A stretch of 60,479 bases of DNA, from assembly GCF_003725955.1 (NCBI RefSeq), contig NZ_QIBZ01000015.1:1-60479 (forward strand), read 5' to 3'. Made by a program: the position numbers and the translations under genes. The notes below the pieces were generated by a model, which saw only the letters and a list, made by a program, of their open reading frames with translations, made no database searches and was not told the origin of the DNA. Origin of the DNA: Slackia isoflavoniconvertens. GTDB lineage: Bacteria; Actinomycetota; Coriobacteriia; Coriobacteriales; Eggerthellaceae. Positions 8,890 to 17,388 of the stretch are shown piece by piece (within the stretch, counting starts at the first letter, position 1; each line of letters begins with the position of its first letter).

Positions 8890-10530
8890 ATGCAGGCAGA
8901 ATCGGTCTTTATGAGCGAAAACGTGTTCACGGGCACGAGCGATGAGGCTCTTCCCTTGGCGATTTGCGTACGGGGTGGGCTTATTTGCGCCGTGGTACCG
9001 AAGGGCGAGGCAGAGGCATTCATCGGCCCCTCCACGCGCGTGGAAGATTTTGGCGACGCATTCTTGTGCGCAGGCTTCCATGATGCACATGTGCACGCAT
9101 TCCATTCGGCACTGTACTCGAGCCCTTTGGCCGAAATGTTTTTGGGCGAATCGGAAGCCGACTGCGTCGCACGGCTTGCTCCCCTTGCCAAGCGCAAACC
9201 CCATGGCTGGCTTTTGGCGCAAGGGTGGCGCGAGTACCGATGGAACCCGCCCGTGCTGCCAAGCAAAGCCTCGCTTGACGCCGCCTTCCCCAACCGCCCC
9301 GTCGCCCTGTATTCCGGCGATGCCCATACCCTGTGGCTGAATTCGTGCGCACTGCGCGAACTGGGAATTTCACGCGAGAGCGTGCCGCCAGCCGGCGGCA
9401 GCTACGACGTCGACGAAGAAGGCGAACTCACGGGCATCGTGCGCGAAGCCGCGGCTATGGCGCTTATGCCGCGCATCATGGCTACGTTTTCCGATGAGGA
9501 GATTCTTGGCGCCTATCAGGGATTTCTCGCGAGGCTTGCAAGCCTCGGCATCACAAGCATCTGCGATATGGCGCTTTCCGCCGAACCCGGGCTCGATTTC
9601 GTACGGGACGACATCTATCGCACGCTCGAAGGCCGCGGCCAACTCACGTGCCGCGCACACCTCTTCCCCACGCTTACGCGCGACGTTTCTCGTTTCGAAA
9701 GCATGCGCGACGAATTGCGCGGGCCCCTGGTGCAAGCGCGCGGATTCAAACAATTCTTCGACGGCGTTTCGAGCCAGCATACCGCCTGGCTCGCCGAACC
9801 CTACACCAATGCGCATTTCGAAGGCGATTGCGGGCGTCCCACCGTGGAACCCGCGCTTATGCGCGATTACGTGATGGAAGCGGCGCGGCGCGGGTTCGCC
9901 GTGCGCATTCACGCCATCGGCGATGAGGCCATTACGCAGGCGATTGACATTTTCGAAGAGGCGAACGCGCGATTCGGCGCCCCCGCAATCGGCCATCACT
10001 GCATTGAGCACCTAGAGAACATGAAGGAGCCCGACGTCGCGCGGCTTGCGAAGACGGGGATCGTGGCGTCGGTTCAGCCGCCGCACATCACGCTCGACCC
10101 AGGCGGCCCGGAGCGAGATTTGGGCGATGAACGCTGCGAGGTAATGTGGCCATTCGCGTCGTTTTTACGCGAAGGCGCAACGCTCGCGTTCGGCACCGAT
10201 TCGCCCGTCGTAGACGTGAATCCGTGGTCGGGCATTTATACAGCCGTCACCAGGCAAGATGCGAAAACGCACGAGCCGACGGGTGGGTGGCTTGCGAGCG
10301 AGCGCATTTCCGCCGCCGACGCAATTCGCGCCTACACGGCCGGGGCCGCCGCTTCCGCAGGACGTGAAAATGAAATTGGGAAACTCGCAGCAGGCATGTG
10401 GGCCGACATCGCCGCGTTCGATCGCAACCCACTCGTCGATGCCGAACAGTGCCCCGAGCTCATGCTCGAAACGCACGCGATCGCGACGTTTTTAGCGGGC
10501 CGCCCCGTGTTCGATTCACGTAAAGCGTAA
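8890..10530 (+). CDS. YtcJ-like metal-dependent amidohydrolase
   Basis: The product has 546 residues and belongs to the amidohydrolase_3 (YtcJ/NfdA) group. Visible are FHDAHVHAFHSA (about residue 64), MALSAEPGLD, HAIGDEAITQAIDIF, HHCIEHLEN, FGTDSPVVDVNPWSGIY and the C-terminal LAAGMWADIAAFDRNP. Substrates in this group are mostly unknown (N-substituted formamides in the case of NfdA), so no reaction is assigned. The ATG at 8890 follows GAGAGGGGAAC; the frame stays open far upstream through antisense nhaA, which is ignored. No signal peptide is seen, so it is probably cytoplasmic. The 245 bp to hpf hold no gene. Confidence 0.85.
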   Translation: MQAESVFMSENVFTGTSDEALPLAICVRGGLICAVVPKGEAEAFIGPSTRVEDFGDAFLCAGFHDAHVHAFHSALYSSPLAEMFLGESEADCVARLAPLAKRKPHGWLLAQGWREYRWNPPVLPSKASLDAAFPNRPVALYSGDAHTLWLNSCALRELGISRESVPPAGGSYDVDEEGELTGIVREAAAMALMPRIMATFSDEEILGAYQGFLARLASLGITSICDMALSAEPGLDFVRDDIYRTLEGRGQLTCRAHLFPTLTRDVSRFESMRDELRGPLVQARGFKQFFDGVSSQHTAWLAEPYTNAHFEGDCGRPTVEPALMRDYVMEAARRGFAVRIHAIGDEAITQAIDIFEEANARFGAPAIGHHCIEHLENMKEPDVARLAKTGIVASVQPPHITLDPGGPERDLGDERCEVMWPFASFLREGATLAFGTDSPVVDVNPWSGIYTAVTRQDAKTHEPTGGWLASERISAADAIRAYTAGAAASAGRENEIGKLAAGMWADIAAFDRNPLVDAEQCPELMLETHAIATFLAGRPVFDSRKA

Positions 10531-10775
10531 GACACGCCCGGGTGCGTTATACAGGACGCATAGATACGCCCCGCCGCGTGGACGCAGGTCGCATCACGAG
10601 ATGGCAACGCCTCGCCGTTTTGGTCCGCCAAGTGCGCTACCATATGAGCCAGAAAGCGAGTTCATTCGCTAGGGATTCGGCTCGTTTGAGCCCCCGCGTG
10701 CGGCGCCGCCATCGCCGCAAAATCGCTCGAGTGGGGAATTAAGGCTCGAGCGCACAAGGGAAAGGATGGTAAATC

Positions 10776-11342
10776 ATGGAAGTCACTGTCATCGGTCGCA
10801 AAGTCACCATCACCGACGCGCTCAACGACTACGCCGTTGAAAAAATCGGCAATGCGATGAAGGTTCTGAGCATCGACATTCCGAAGGCCGAAGTCGTTCT
10901 GCGTGTCGAGAAAAACCGCGCGGTTCCTTGCATCTGCGAAGTGACCATTCGCCCGAAGGGCCACACCATTCACGTGGAAGAGCACGAGGAAGACATGTAC
11001 GCCGCCATCGACGTGGCCGCCGCAAAGGTGCTGCGCCAGCTGCGCAAGTACAAGACTCGCGTCATCGACTACCGCATGCGTGAGACTCTGAAGGTCGACC
11101 AGGTAATCGAGCCCACCGGCGCCTCGCTCGACGAGCTTATGGCCGAGCTTTCCGCCGACGACGAAGTCGTACGTGTGAAGGAAATCGAATTCACGCCCAT
11201 GACCGAGGAAGAGGCCATGATTCAGATTGACCTTCTGGGCCACGACTTCTTGGTGTACACCGATCGCGACACCAACGAGGTCAACGTGATGTATCGCCGC
11301 ACCGAAGGCGGCTATGGCCTGTTGAAGCCGAAGGCCGAATAA
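10776..11342 (+). CDS. hpf: Ribosome hibernation promoting factor, long form
   Basis: The 188-residue protein has an N-terminal S30AE/RaiA domain (about residues 1-100; begins MEVTVIGRKVTITDALNDY) and a C-terminal S30AE_C domain (about 130-186, EIEFTPMTEEEAMIQIDLLGHDFLVYTD). The long form dimerises 70S ribosomes into inactive 100S particles when growth slows. The ATG follows AAAGGATGG. It is a monocistronic gene closed by a strong terminator. Confidence 0.95.
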   Translation: MEVTVIGRKVTITDALNDYAVEKIGNAMKVLSIDIPKAEVVLRVEKNRAVPCICEVTIRPKGHTIHVEEHEEDMYAAIDVAAAKVLRQLRKYKTRVIDYRMRETLKVDQVIEPTGASLDELMAELSADDEVVRVKEIEFTPMTEEEAMIQIDLLGHDFLVYTDRDTNEVNVMYRRTEGGYGLLKPKAE

Positions 11343-11364
11343 CTTGCCATCCAACCCTTGGAGG

Positions 11365-11407
11365 CGGAAGGCCCCTGGAGTTCGCTCCGGGGCCTTCCGT
11401 TTTTTTT
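11365..11407 (+). terminator. Intrinsic terminator of hpf
   Basis: The stem CGGAAGGCCCC / GGGGCCTTCCG is extended by GGAG / CTCC around a TTCG tetraloop and followed by a run of eight T. Confidence 0.95.
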
Positions 11408-11555
11408 GCAAGAAACTGCACGAAGCGCATACCCTAATGCCCGATTGTCGCCAACACGCGGCAAAACCGTTCGTAAAACACCTGTTCGCCGAACCGGCAA
11501 AAGAACTTATTAAAGCAAGGGTACGCACTTCGCGCTCTTTTATGCAAAAGCGGAA

Positions 11556-11584
11556 TGTGTTGAATGCTCCGAGCATTTAACACA
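11556..11584. repeat. GCT/AGC-centred palindrome, copy 1
   Basis: The arms TGTGTTGAATGCT and AGCATTTAACACA (one G/T-compatible difference) flank CCG. It is closely related to the palindrome at 22497-22535. It lies in the gene-free stretch 11343-11793 between two convergent transcription units. Confidence 0.6.
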
Positions 11585-11598
11585 TCAAGCAACCCTCA

Positions 11599-11745
11599 AT
11601 CTTAGAATCGCGATATGCGCAGACGAGTCTCTAGGCAACGAGAAAGCCCCTGACCTTAGTTTATAAAACTCCAGGTTAGGGGCTTTCTAATTTGCGAGCA
11701 CTCGGGTAACTGCGTATTTATCTGCGCATATCGCGATTCTAAGAT
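11599..11745. repeat. 147-bp nested inverted-repeat element
   Basis: A perfect 25-bp inverted repeat (11599-11623 and 11721-11745; arms begin ATCTTAGAATCGCGATATGC) encloses 97 bp. In its middle sits a second hairpin (11642-11687) with arms GAAAGCCCCT / AGGGGCTTTC and an AGTTT/AAACT inner stem. The inner hairpin with flanking T/A could terminate transcription in both directions. The outer repeats are not explained by a terminator. No ORF lies inside. Confidence 0.75.
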
Positions 11746-11793
11746 GCAGACGTCAAAGTTCTGACGCGCGACAAAGCAGCAAGATGCTCTAGC

Positions 11794-12564
11794 CTAGTCG
11801 TCGTAGCGATTGAGGAATGCTTTCGTGCGGTCGTGCTGGGGATTGTTGATGACTTGCTCAGCCGGGCCCTCTTCAACAATGACGCCGCCATCCATGAACA
11901 CGATGCGATCGGCAACATCGCGTGCAAACGACATCTCATGCGTCACGATGACCATGGTCATATGCTCAGCGGCGAGCTGCTTGATGACCTTCAGCACCTC
12001 GGCGGTAAGCTCAGGGTCGAGCGCGCTGGTGGGCTCGTCGAAGAAAACGATATCGGGGTTCAGGCACAATGCGCGAGCAATGGAAACGCGTTGCTGCTGT
12101 CCGCCCGAAAGTTCGCAAGGAACCTTGCCTTCATTGCCATCGAGGCCCATTTTCGCGATGAGCTCGCGGGCTTGGCGTTCAACATCGGCCTTATCGCGCT
12201 TTTGCACAGCAATGGGCGCATCCATAATATTTTTGAGTACCGTGTAGTGCGGGAACAAGTTGTAGTTCTGGAACACAAGGCCAAAGCGCGATTTCGCTGC
12301 GCGAAGCACGTCTTTTTTGCCATAAACCGCCTTGCCATTCTGCATAGTCGCGACCTCAAGGTCGCCATAGGAAAGCTCGCCTGCATCGAACGTTTCGAGC
12401 AGCGTGGCGCAACGCAAAAGCGTCGATTTGCCACCGCCCGACGGACCGATAATGGCAACAACCTCGCCCGGGTTCACCTCGAGCGAAATGTCTTTCAGCA
12501 CCTCGGCATCGCCGAAGCTTTTCTTAATGTGCGACAGGCGCACGACCGGTTTGTTTTCGGCCAT
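11794..12564 (-). CDS. Polar amino-acid ABC transporter ATP-binding protein (GlnQ-like)
   Basis: The 256-residue ATPase has Walker [10 protein letters not shown] (about residue 38), Q-loop [11 protein letters not shown], signature LSGGQQQR, Walker [14 protein letters not shown] and the switch histidine in [10 protein letters not shown]. The length and the FPHYTVLKN motif match the GlnQ/HisP group driving glutamine/polar amino-acid uptake. ATG 12564 follows GGAGGT at 4-5 nt; an ATG 13 codons further upstream lacks a ribosome binding site. It is the last gene of the unit substrate-binding protein, permease, ATPase, but sits 344 bp from the permease across repeat-rich DNA, so its level may differ from that of its partners. 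Confidence 0.93.
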   Translation of the reverse strand: MAENKPVVRLSHIKKSFGDAEVLKDISLEVNPGEVVAIIGPSGGGKSTLLRCATLLETFDAGELSYGDLEVATMQNGKAVYGKKDVLRAAKSRFGLVFQNYNLFPHYTVLKNIMDAPIAVQKRDKADVERQARELIAKMGLDGNEGKVPCELSGGQQQRVSIARALCLNPDIVFFDEPTSALDPELTAEVLKVIKQLAAEHMTMVIVTHEMSFARDVADRIVFMDGGVIVEEGPAEQVINNPQHDRTKAFLNRYDD

Positions 12565-12592
12565 AGTGACCTCCGTATCCCGCCAGCGCTCA

Positions 12593-12729
12593 CGCGCTGG
12601 CATGCGCCGCTCAAAGCGCAGCGCTCCTACCGCTCACTTTGCTTGCTATGCGTCACGCTTCGCTTTTGCGGTTTTTAAAATAAAACCAGTTTAAGAGAAG
12701 CGAAGTTTTGTTCCGCGCATGCCAGCGCG
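12593..12729. repeat. 137-bp segment bounded by 15-bp inverted repeats
   Basis: CGCGCTGGCATGCGC (12593-12607) and its exact complement (12715-12729) enclose an A/T-richer core with a further CTTCGCTTTT / GAGAAGCGAAG stem. It lies between the permease and ATPase genes of the transporter. The text CCGCTCACTTTGCTTGCTAT inside resembles a segment inside the 44740-44900 element. Confidence 0.55.
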
Positions 12730-12779
12730 CGAGCGCCTACATTTCCTTACCTGCTTCGATACGCGCGCGATGTTGAACA

Positions 12780-12908
12780 TTCCTAAATGGTATGTTCAAT
12801 CTCCAACTGCTGCGCCCGAGCGGGCGCGCCCAGATTAGCTGGGCAAGATGCCGTCCGGATTGTCGCGCGGCATCGAGCAGTTGCGCCGTTCGCAGAACGG
12901 CGCAACTT
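12780..12908. repeat. Composite intergenic repeat, copy A
   Basis: It abuts the stop codon of the permease gene. It contains a perfect 13-bp hairpin AGTTGCGCCGTTC / GAACGGCGCAACT (near-identical in copy C), a GATGCCG/CGGCATC stem, and a 33-bp block at 12812-12844 (starts GCGCCCGAGCGGGCGCGCCC) found again in copy B at 27841-27873 with only two differences. Confidence 0.75.
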
Positions 12909-13562
12909 TTAGTCGTGGTAGTAATCGAGCTTCTTCTCGATCCTATTCAACACGACCTCGACGATGAAGTTGAACACCCAGTAGAATACGGCCGCAAACA
13001 CGAACGGCAGCATGCTGACTTGCGATGCAACGAGCGCCTTCGCCGTGGAGAACATCTCGGCCACACCGATGGCGAATGCAAGCGAGGTGTCTTTCACCAA
13101 CGTGATGATTTCATTGCCCATTGCAGGCAAGATTCGCTTGATGACCTGCGGAAGCACGATTTTCATGAACGTCTGCACGCGCGAATAGCCCAACACTTCG
13201 GCGGCTTCGTATTGGCCGCGCGGAATGGATTGGATGCCGCTGCGATAAATTTCCGCGAAATACGCCGCATAGTTGATGATGAATGCCACGATGGTCGCAT
13301 TGAACTTGGAATCGGTGGACAAATCCATGCCGAACAGGTAATACGGCGCGAAGTAGATGAAGAACATCTGCAGCATGAGCGGCGTGCCGCGCATGACGGA
13401 AATGTACAGGCGTATAAGCCACGCAAGGGGCTTGACGCGGCTCATACGGCCAAGCGCAACCAACACGCCAAGGGGCAATGAGCCCAAAAGCGTGAGGAAG
13501 AAAATCTGCAGGGTAACCACGAAACCTTGACCCAGCATGGCGAGCATAGTGGAAATATCCAC
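12909..13562 (-). CDS. Polar amino-acid ABC transporter permease (GlnP/HisM family)
   Basis: About 217 residues with five or six hydrophobic segments. The EAA-type loop is visible as EAAEVLGYSRVQTFMKIVLPQ (about residues 135-155), which contacts the ATPase. GTG 13562 is chosen because GAGAGGAT lies six bases before it; an ATG eight codons upstream (13586) has no such site. It is the second gene of the transporter unit, 108 bp after the binding protein. Confidence 0.92.
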   Translation of the reverse strand: MDISTMLAMLGQGFVVTLQIFFLTLLGSLPLGVLVALGRMSRVKPLAWLIRLYISVMRGTPLMLQMFFIYFAPYYLFGMDLSTDSKFNATIVAFIINYAAYFAEIYRSGIQSIPRGQYEAAEVLGYSRVQTFMKIVLPQVIKRILPAMGNEIITLVKDTSLAFAIGVAEMFSTAKALVASQVSMLPFVFAAVFYWVFNFIVEVVLNRIEKKLDYYHD

Positions 13563-13670
13563 GGCGATCCTCTCTCTTAACAGCATGAATCGCGAACGGA
13601 TTGCCCCGCCCGCGATTCCGCCACAAGGCGCCTTGCCAAACGCCTCGCATATGTTTCAACCGATTCTATC

Positions 13671-14492
13671 TTATTTCAGAATCCAGTTCTCGTAGCTCAG
13701 ACCATAGTCGGCATATTTCTCGCACAGCTGCTTCACGGTGCCATCTTCATTCATGGCTTTCAGGGTGTCGGTGATCTTCTGCGCGAGTTCGGTGTTGCCC
13801 TTCTTCACGCCGACGGCGTAGTGCTCGCTGGAAAGCTCATCGGAAAGCTGGGTGTACACGCCGGGCTTGGCAGACATCTGGTACTGGGCGATGGACAGGT
13901 CGCAAGCGACAGCATCGACGGCGCCCGACTCGAGCTGCATGAATGCGGTGTTGTAATCACCAATGGTCTCGAGCTGCGCGAATTTCGCGGCGAGGTCGGC
14001 CTTATCGCCCTCGAGCACTTCCTGGGCGGCGGAATCGGTCTGAGTGATGACGTTTTTGCCCGCAAGATCGTCAAGGCTCTTGATGCCCGAGCTCGATTTC
14101 ACAACAACAACCTGAGCATTCAGCATGTACGGATCAGTGAAGGTGTAGTCGTCTTCGCGGCCCTCCATGGTGAAGCCGTTCCAGATGCAGTTGATAGCAC
14201 CGGAATTGAGCAGCGTGTCTTTCGCATCCCAATCGATGGCCTCAAGCTGGATGTCCCAGCCATTGCGATTGGCGACCTCGGTGGCGAGGTCGAGGTCAAA
14301 ACCGGTGTAGTTGCCGTCGTCGCCGACGAAGCCATACGGCGGATACGACTGATCAAAGCCCACGATGAGCTTGGTGGTGTCGGAATTCGCGGAATCTTTG
14401 GCGGCATCGTTCGAACCGCAACCGGCGAGCATACAGCCAGCAAGCGCGAGCGCTGCGGCGGCTGCCGTGATAAGGGACCATTTCTTCTTCAT
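13671..14492 (-). CDS. Polar amino-acid ABC transporter substrate-binding lipoprotein
   Basis: This 273-residue type 2 periplasmic-binding fold (SBP_bac_3) begins KLIVGFDQSYPPYGFVGDDG after the signal. Residues 1-25 form a lipoprotein signal; the lipobox is LAGC, with two candidate cysteines (20 and 25). The sequence GFDLDLATEVANRNGW and the length fit glutamine/cystine/polar amino-acid binders; the exact ligand cannot be read. The ATG follows GAGG. It is the first gene of the transporter operon, and a palindrome lies about 85 bp upstream of its start codon. Confidence 0.92.
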   Translation of the reverse strand: MKKKWSLITAAAAALALAGCMLAGCGSNDAAKDSANSDTTKLIVGFDQSYPPYGFVGDDGNYTGFDLDLATEVANRNGWDIQLEAIDWDAKDTLLNSGAINCIWNGFTMEGREDDYTFTDPYMLNAQVVVVKSSSGIKSLDDLAGKNVITQTDSAAQEVLEGDKADLAAKFAQLETIGDYNTAFMQLESGAVDAVACDLSIAQYQMSAKPGVYTQLSDELSSEHYAVGVKKGNTELAQKITDTLKAMNEDGTVKQLCEKYADYGLSYENWILK

Positions 14493-14576
14493 ATGAAATA
14501 CCTCTTCGACAATCTATCGTTCGCGACGGCTTGTTGCCGGCGCCCTTCCCTTCTGGCAGCGTGGCGACTGCCTTTG

Positions 14577-14602
14577 GAGCACTTTAGCGTGCTAAAGTGC
14601 TC
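14577..14602. promoter_or_regulatory. 26-bp palindrome upstream of the amino-acid transporter operon
   Basis: GAGCACTTTAGC and GCTAAAGTGCTC flank two bases. On the minus strand it follows a plausible promoter (TTGCGC, 18 bp, TAAACT at about 14617-14646), so it is either an operator overlapping the start or the first hairpin of the leader RNA. The rest of the gene-free interval 14493-14803 shows no gene. Confidence 0.5.
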
Positions 14603-14803
14603 AATGCGAGAGATAGTTTAGCACGGCGGCGTACTAAAGCGCAAACGGCGCAAATAACCACCGACAAACGGCATATCACTCCATGAAAGTCGGTTTCGCA
14701 ATCGGCCTTCACCGCCATCTCACGTAATTTCGGCCCCTAAAGCACAAAAGCGACCGACGAATGAGCTGCCTCCCAGTTCCTGGGCCGCACTCTTTGAGAC
14801 AAG

Positions 14804-14953
14804 CTAATCGCCCAAGCGGTATCCAAGCCCGCGCACCTCAAAACCATCAAGCCCAGGCATCATAATGTCAAGAATCACAAGATCGGGCTTCACATTGGCG
14901 AATTTCTCAAGCGCTTGGCTGCCTGCCACTGCTCCCACGACGTATCTTTTATT
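14804..14953 (-). pseudogene. Relic of an OmpR-type response regulator
   Basis: Reading on the minus strand, a fragment of a receiver domain (PDLVILDIMMPGLDGFEV, including the phosphoacceptor region LDIMMPGLDG) runs straight into RGLGYRLGD and a stop. The second part is the usual last strand of the winged-helix effector domain (VRGxGYRL). The first half of the receiver and all sequence between beta-4 and the protein's end are missing. It lies 5 bp from the dmsC stop. It is most simply the scar of a deleted two-component system. Confidence 0.7.
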
Positions 14954-14958
14954 ACGCT

Positions 14959-15822
14959 CTAGAACCCTACCGACAGATATGCATCGTAAAAGGGGAAACG
15001 CGCCAACAAAGCCGCAATGATGACCACGGCACAGCCGATTACGGAAAACACCGGACCACGCGTGCGCGACGTTGCCAAGCGCAGACCATGCAGCTGAAAT
15101 GCCAGACCACATATTGCGAGCGCCGCATGAGCGGCAATAAGCCAGCCATAATTTGGGACGAGAGCCGAGGCAAGCGTTACGTTATTGCCGACGGTACCCA
15201 AGAAATTCATATGGCATACGAGCAGCACCGTGCCCGCAGCAAGCGCAGCCACAGCTATAAGCAAAAGCGCATAGGGCCACTTTCCCGCACGCACCCGAGC
15301 CGCCTGCAGCACCGTTGTGGCCAACGCCGGGCCCGACAACAAAGCCGTCGCGCATAAATTGGCCGGTGTAAGCCACGTATCCCACGTAGGAACCGTGGCG
15401 ATGGAATACGCGAACGATGTATGGAACAGCATAACAATCACACATACAATCGAGATCGCCAGCAGGCCATTCATCACAGACGCTTTCGGCTTTTCGCGGT
15501 AGGAATACATCCACGCCATTCCGGCGAAGAACAAAAACGCCACGGCCGACACCACTTCGTTAGAAAGCGGTGAACGCCCCAGCCCATTAATAGCATGCAA
15601 CGCGTTCGCCGGCGTGCCCAAATGCGTAGCCGACGCGATGAATCCAGCCCAAGCAATAGCGAGGGGGATGAAAAGAAGGTGCGCAAGCACATCACGCCAA
15701 TCTCGCGATTGCGAACGATTGACCAGCAGAAACGCCGCCAAGCAGGCAAACGCCACTGCGCCCGCAGGCGCAAGGGCCGTGAAAACAGCCAGCGAAGTAG
15801 CGCTGAATCCTCCGTCAAACAC
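14959..15822 (-). CDS. DMSO reductase membrane anchor subunit (DmsC family)
   Basis: About 287 residues with eight hydrophobic segments. It matches DmsC, the menaquinol-oxidising membrane anchor of DMSO-reductase-type complexes (ATHLGTPANALHAINGLGRSP, with the conserved HLG...P loop near residue 70). The start is uncertain: GTG 15822 has AGGA about eight bases before it, while TTG 15852 and another GTG nearby would add up to ten residues. It is the last gene of the dms cluster; the 77-bp gap to the chaperone gene contains a degenerate GCTCTGAGC-centred palindrome. Confidence 0.88.
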   Translation of the reverse strand: MFDGGFSATSLAVFTALAPAGAVAFACLAAFLLVNRSQSRDWRDVLAHLLFIPLAIAWAGFIASATHLGTPANALHAINGLGRSPLSNEVVSAVAFLFFAGMAWMYSYREKPKASVMNGLLAISIVCVIVMLFHTSFAYSIATVPTWDTWLTPANLCATALLSGPALATTVLQAARVRAGKWPYALLLIAVAALAAGTVLLVCHMNFLGTVGNNVTLASALVPNYGWLIAAHAALAICGLAFQLHGLRLATSRTRGPVFSVIGCAVVIIAALLARFPFYDAYLSVGF

Positions 15823-15929
15823 GCCTCGAATCCTTTCGTCCACATCCCGCAAAACATGCTAAACGCTCTGAGCATTGACACGCTACGACGCCGATTCCGA
15901 GCGACGCCAAGCCGAATTCTCGGCATACG

Positions 15930-16637
15930 TTAACGATACAGCCTGCGATTGGCGGGCGTTATTCCCAATAGCATTTGCACGTCGGTAATCGTCGCGTGCG
16001 CAAGCTGCGCCAAACCTTTGTAGGTTGCAAGGCGAGCGTCGGCCAGCAACAAGTTGAAATAATGCCCCGCCCAGGGCAACATATGGTTGCCGAGTAATTC
16101 AGGAAGAAGCTCGCGTTTTTGCAATGCGACTTCGGCGGACAACACAAGGATGCGCCCTATTTGATCTTCGGGAACGTGCTCGTCGTATTTGACGACCACA
16201 TCATGCTCGCGCATCCAGGCGCGAAGCTCGACCCACGAGCAGCCATAGAGCACTTTGTCGCGATCCAAATAAACCGACCCCCATGGAGCAGCCGCCAAAT
16301 GACCCGGCCCTACGAATAAGCGCTGATATTCCTGCGCAAGCGAAGCTTCGTCTTCGCTCAAGCCGTCTTCGATAAGCGACGCCGCCTGAGCGCGCATACT
16401 CGTTTCACCGGTCGTGCCTTCTTCCGCTTCGGCATCGAACGGCCAGTCGGAAGCAACATCCATCGAGCGAATCGCCGCTAAAGCACGCATCGATGCCTCT
16501 TCTTTCGGCGAATAAGCAAAACACGTCCCCAGAAGCTTCGCCGTCGCAGCATATGCCTCGAGAAACTCTGCGTCGCCAAGCAAATCAAGCGTCCCATCCG
16601 CCTTCGCGCGCGAATATGATTTTTGTTGCACGTTCAT
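15930..16637 (-). CDS. TorD/DmsD-family molybdoenzyme maturation chaperone
   Basis: The 235-residue, mostly helical protein carries the family core EYQRLFVGPGHLAAAPWGSVYLD (about residues 108-130). These chaperones bind the Tat leader of the catalytic subunit and hold it for cofactor insertion; the client here should be the 18047-20539 protein. The ATG follows GGAGG at 7 nt and lies 21 bp after the preceding ferredoxin gene, in the same operon. Confidence 0.9.
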   Translation of the reverse strand: MNVQQKSYSRAKADGTLDLLGDAEFLEAYAATAKLLGTCFAYSPKEEASMRALAAIRSMDVASDWPFDAEAEEGTTGETSMRAQAASLIEDGLSEDEASLAQEYQRLFVGPGHLAAAPWGSVYLDRDKVLYGCSWVELRAWMREHDVVVKYDEHVPEDQIGRILVLSAEVALQKRELLPELLGNHMLPWAGHYFNLLLADARLATYKGLAQLAHATITDVQMLLGITPANRRLYR

Positions 16638-16658
16638 GAGCGCCCCTCCAGCACAGCA

Positions 16659-17294
16659 CTACGAATTTTCGTGATTATTCTCAATTTCCTGCGAGTTCGC
16701 AATAAAGCCATCGCCCATGCGCGTCGATTCGCCAGCCGGCGACAGCCTCATATACAAATTCGGGTTCGTGTATTCCGAAGAAGGCAACGGCACCACATCG
16801 CTCGTTGTGTCAGTGTGGCGCGCAAGCAAGTCGTCCACCTCGCCGAAGTCGAGCGCACGCAGAGGGCACGCTTCCACGCATATGGGACGCTTGCCCTGCT
16901 CCACGCGGCTCGTACACCCATCGCACTTTGAGCTTTGATGCGCTTCAGGATCGATGGACGGGGCATGATACGGACACGCGATAGTGCAATATCCGCAACC
17001 GATGCATTTATGCGCGTCGACACATACCAGGCCGAGTTCGTTTTTATGCATGGCACCCGTAGGGCACACGTGCACGCATTCGGGATTGGCGCAGTGATTG
17101 CACGCAAGCGACACATGGTAGCAAAACGCTGTGGTTTTCGCAGTGTCATCGGCGGCAAGCTCGCACGATCCGCCCTCGTAATCGATTACACGGCGGTATC
17201 TACGACCCACCGAAAGATTATTGAAATCGACGCACGCCATCTCGCACGTGCGGCAACCCGTGCATCGCGAATTGTCGAAGAAAAACCCGTACAA
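16659..17294 (-). CDS. Four-cluster ferredoxin subunit (DmsB-like), second copy
   Basis: About 211 residues with four Cys-rich motifs: CTGCRTCEMAC, CNHCANPECVHVCP, CIGCGYCTIACP and a CDGC...CVEACP set. It should relay electrons from the DmsC quinol site to the molybdenum subunit. TTG 17294 (start MYGFFFDN, aligning with MAYGFYFD of the neighbouring paralogue) is chosen because AAGGGGG precedes it and because the longer reading begins inside the terminator of the upstream gene. It is about half identical to the 17389-18015 protein by eye. Having two electron-transfer subunits in one cluster is unusual. Confidence 0.88.
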   Translation of the reverse strand: MYGFFFDNSRCTGCRTCEMACVDFNNLSVGRRYRRVIDYEGGSCELAADDTAKTTAFCYHVSLACNHCANPECVHVCPTGAMHKNELGLVCVDAHKCIGCGYCTIACPYHAPSIDPEAHQSSKCDGCTSRVEQGKRPICVEACPLRALDFGEVDDLLARHTDTTSDVVPLPSSEYTNPNLYMRLSPAGESTRMGDGFIANSQEIENNHENS

Positions 17295-17340
17295 GATTGC
17301 CGCACCCCCTTGCGTTATAAAACAGCTTTCCAATAATACG

Positions 17341-17375
17341 GCAAAAGCCTCGCGCTGATACGCGAGGCTTTCGAC
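17341..17375 (-). terminator. Attenuating hairpin between the two ferredoxin genes
   Basis: AAAGCCTCGCG and CGCGAGGCTTT pair around a 6-nt loop; minus-strand TTTTGCCGTATTATT follows. It would reduce transcription from dmsA and the first ferredoxin gene into the second ferredoxin, chaperone and anchor genes. Confidence 0.8.
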
Positions 17376-17388
17376 CAGCTACCCTTGC

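Noticed and set aside
8725-9327. Upstream extension of nhaA by 201 codons
   Set aside because: It runs antisense through the start of the YtcJ-like gene; the family homology and a GGAG box both place the start at 8724.
10542-10742. A 66-codon open frame before hpf
   Set aside because: Arg-rich, no ribosome binding site, overlaps the likely hpf promoter region.
14804-15112. A 102-codon intact gene including the response-regulator fragment
   Set aside because: The first ~50 codons are antisense or overlapping sequence of dmsC and have no homology; only the last ~50 codons are regulator-like, so a relic is the better call.
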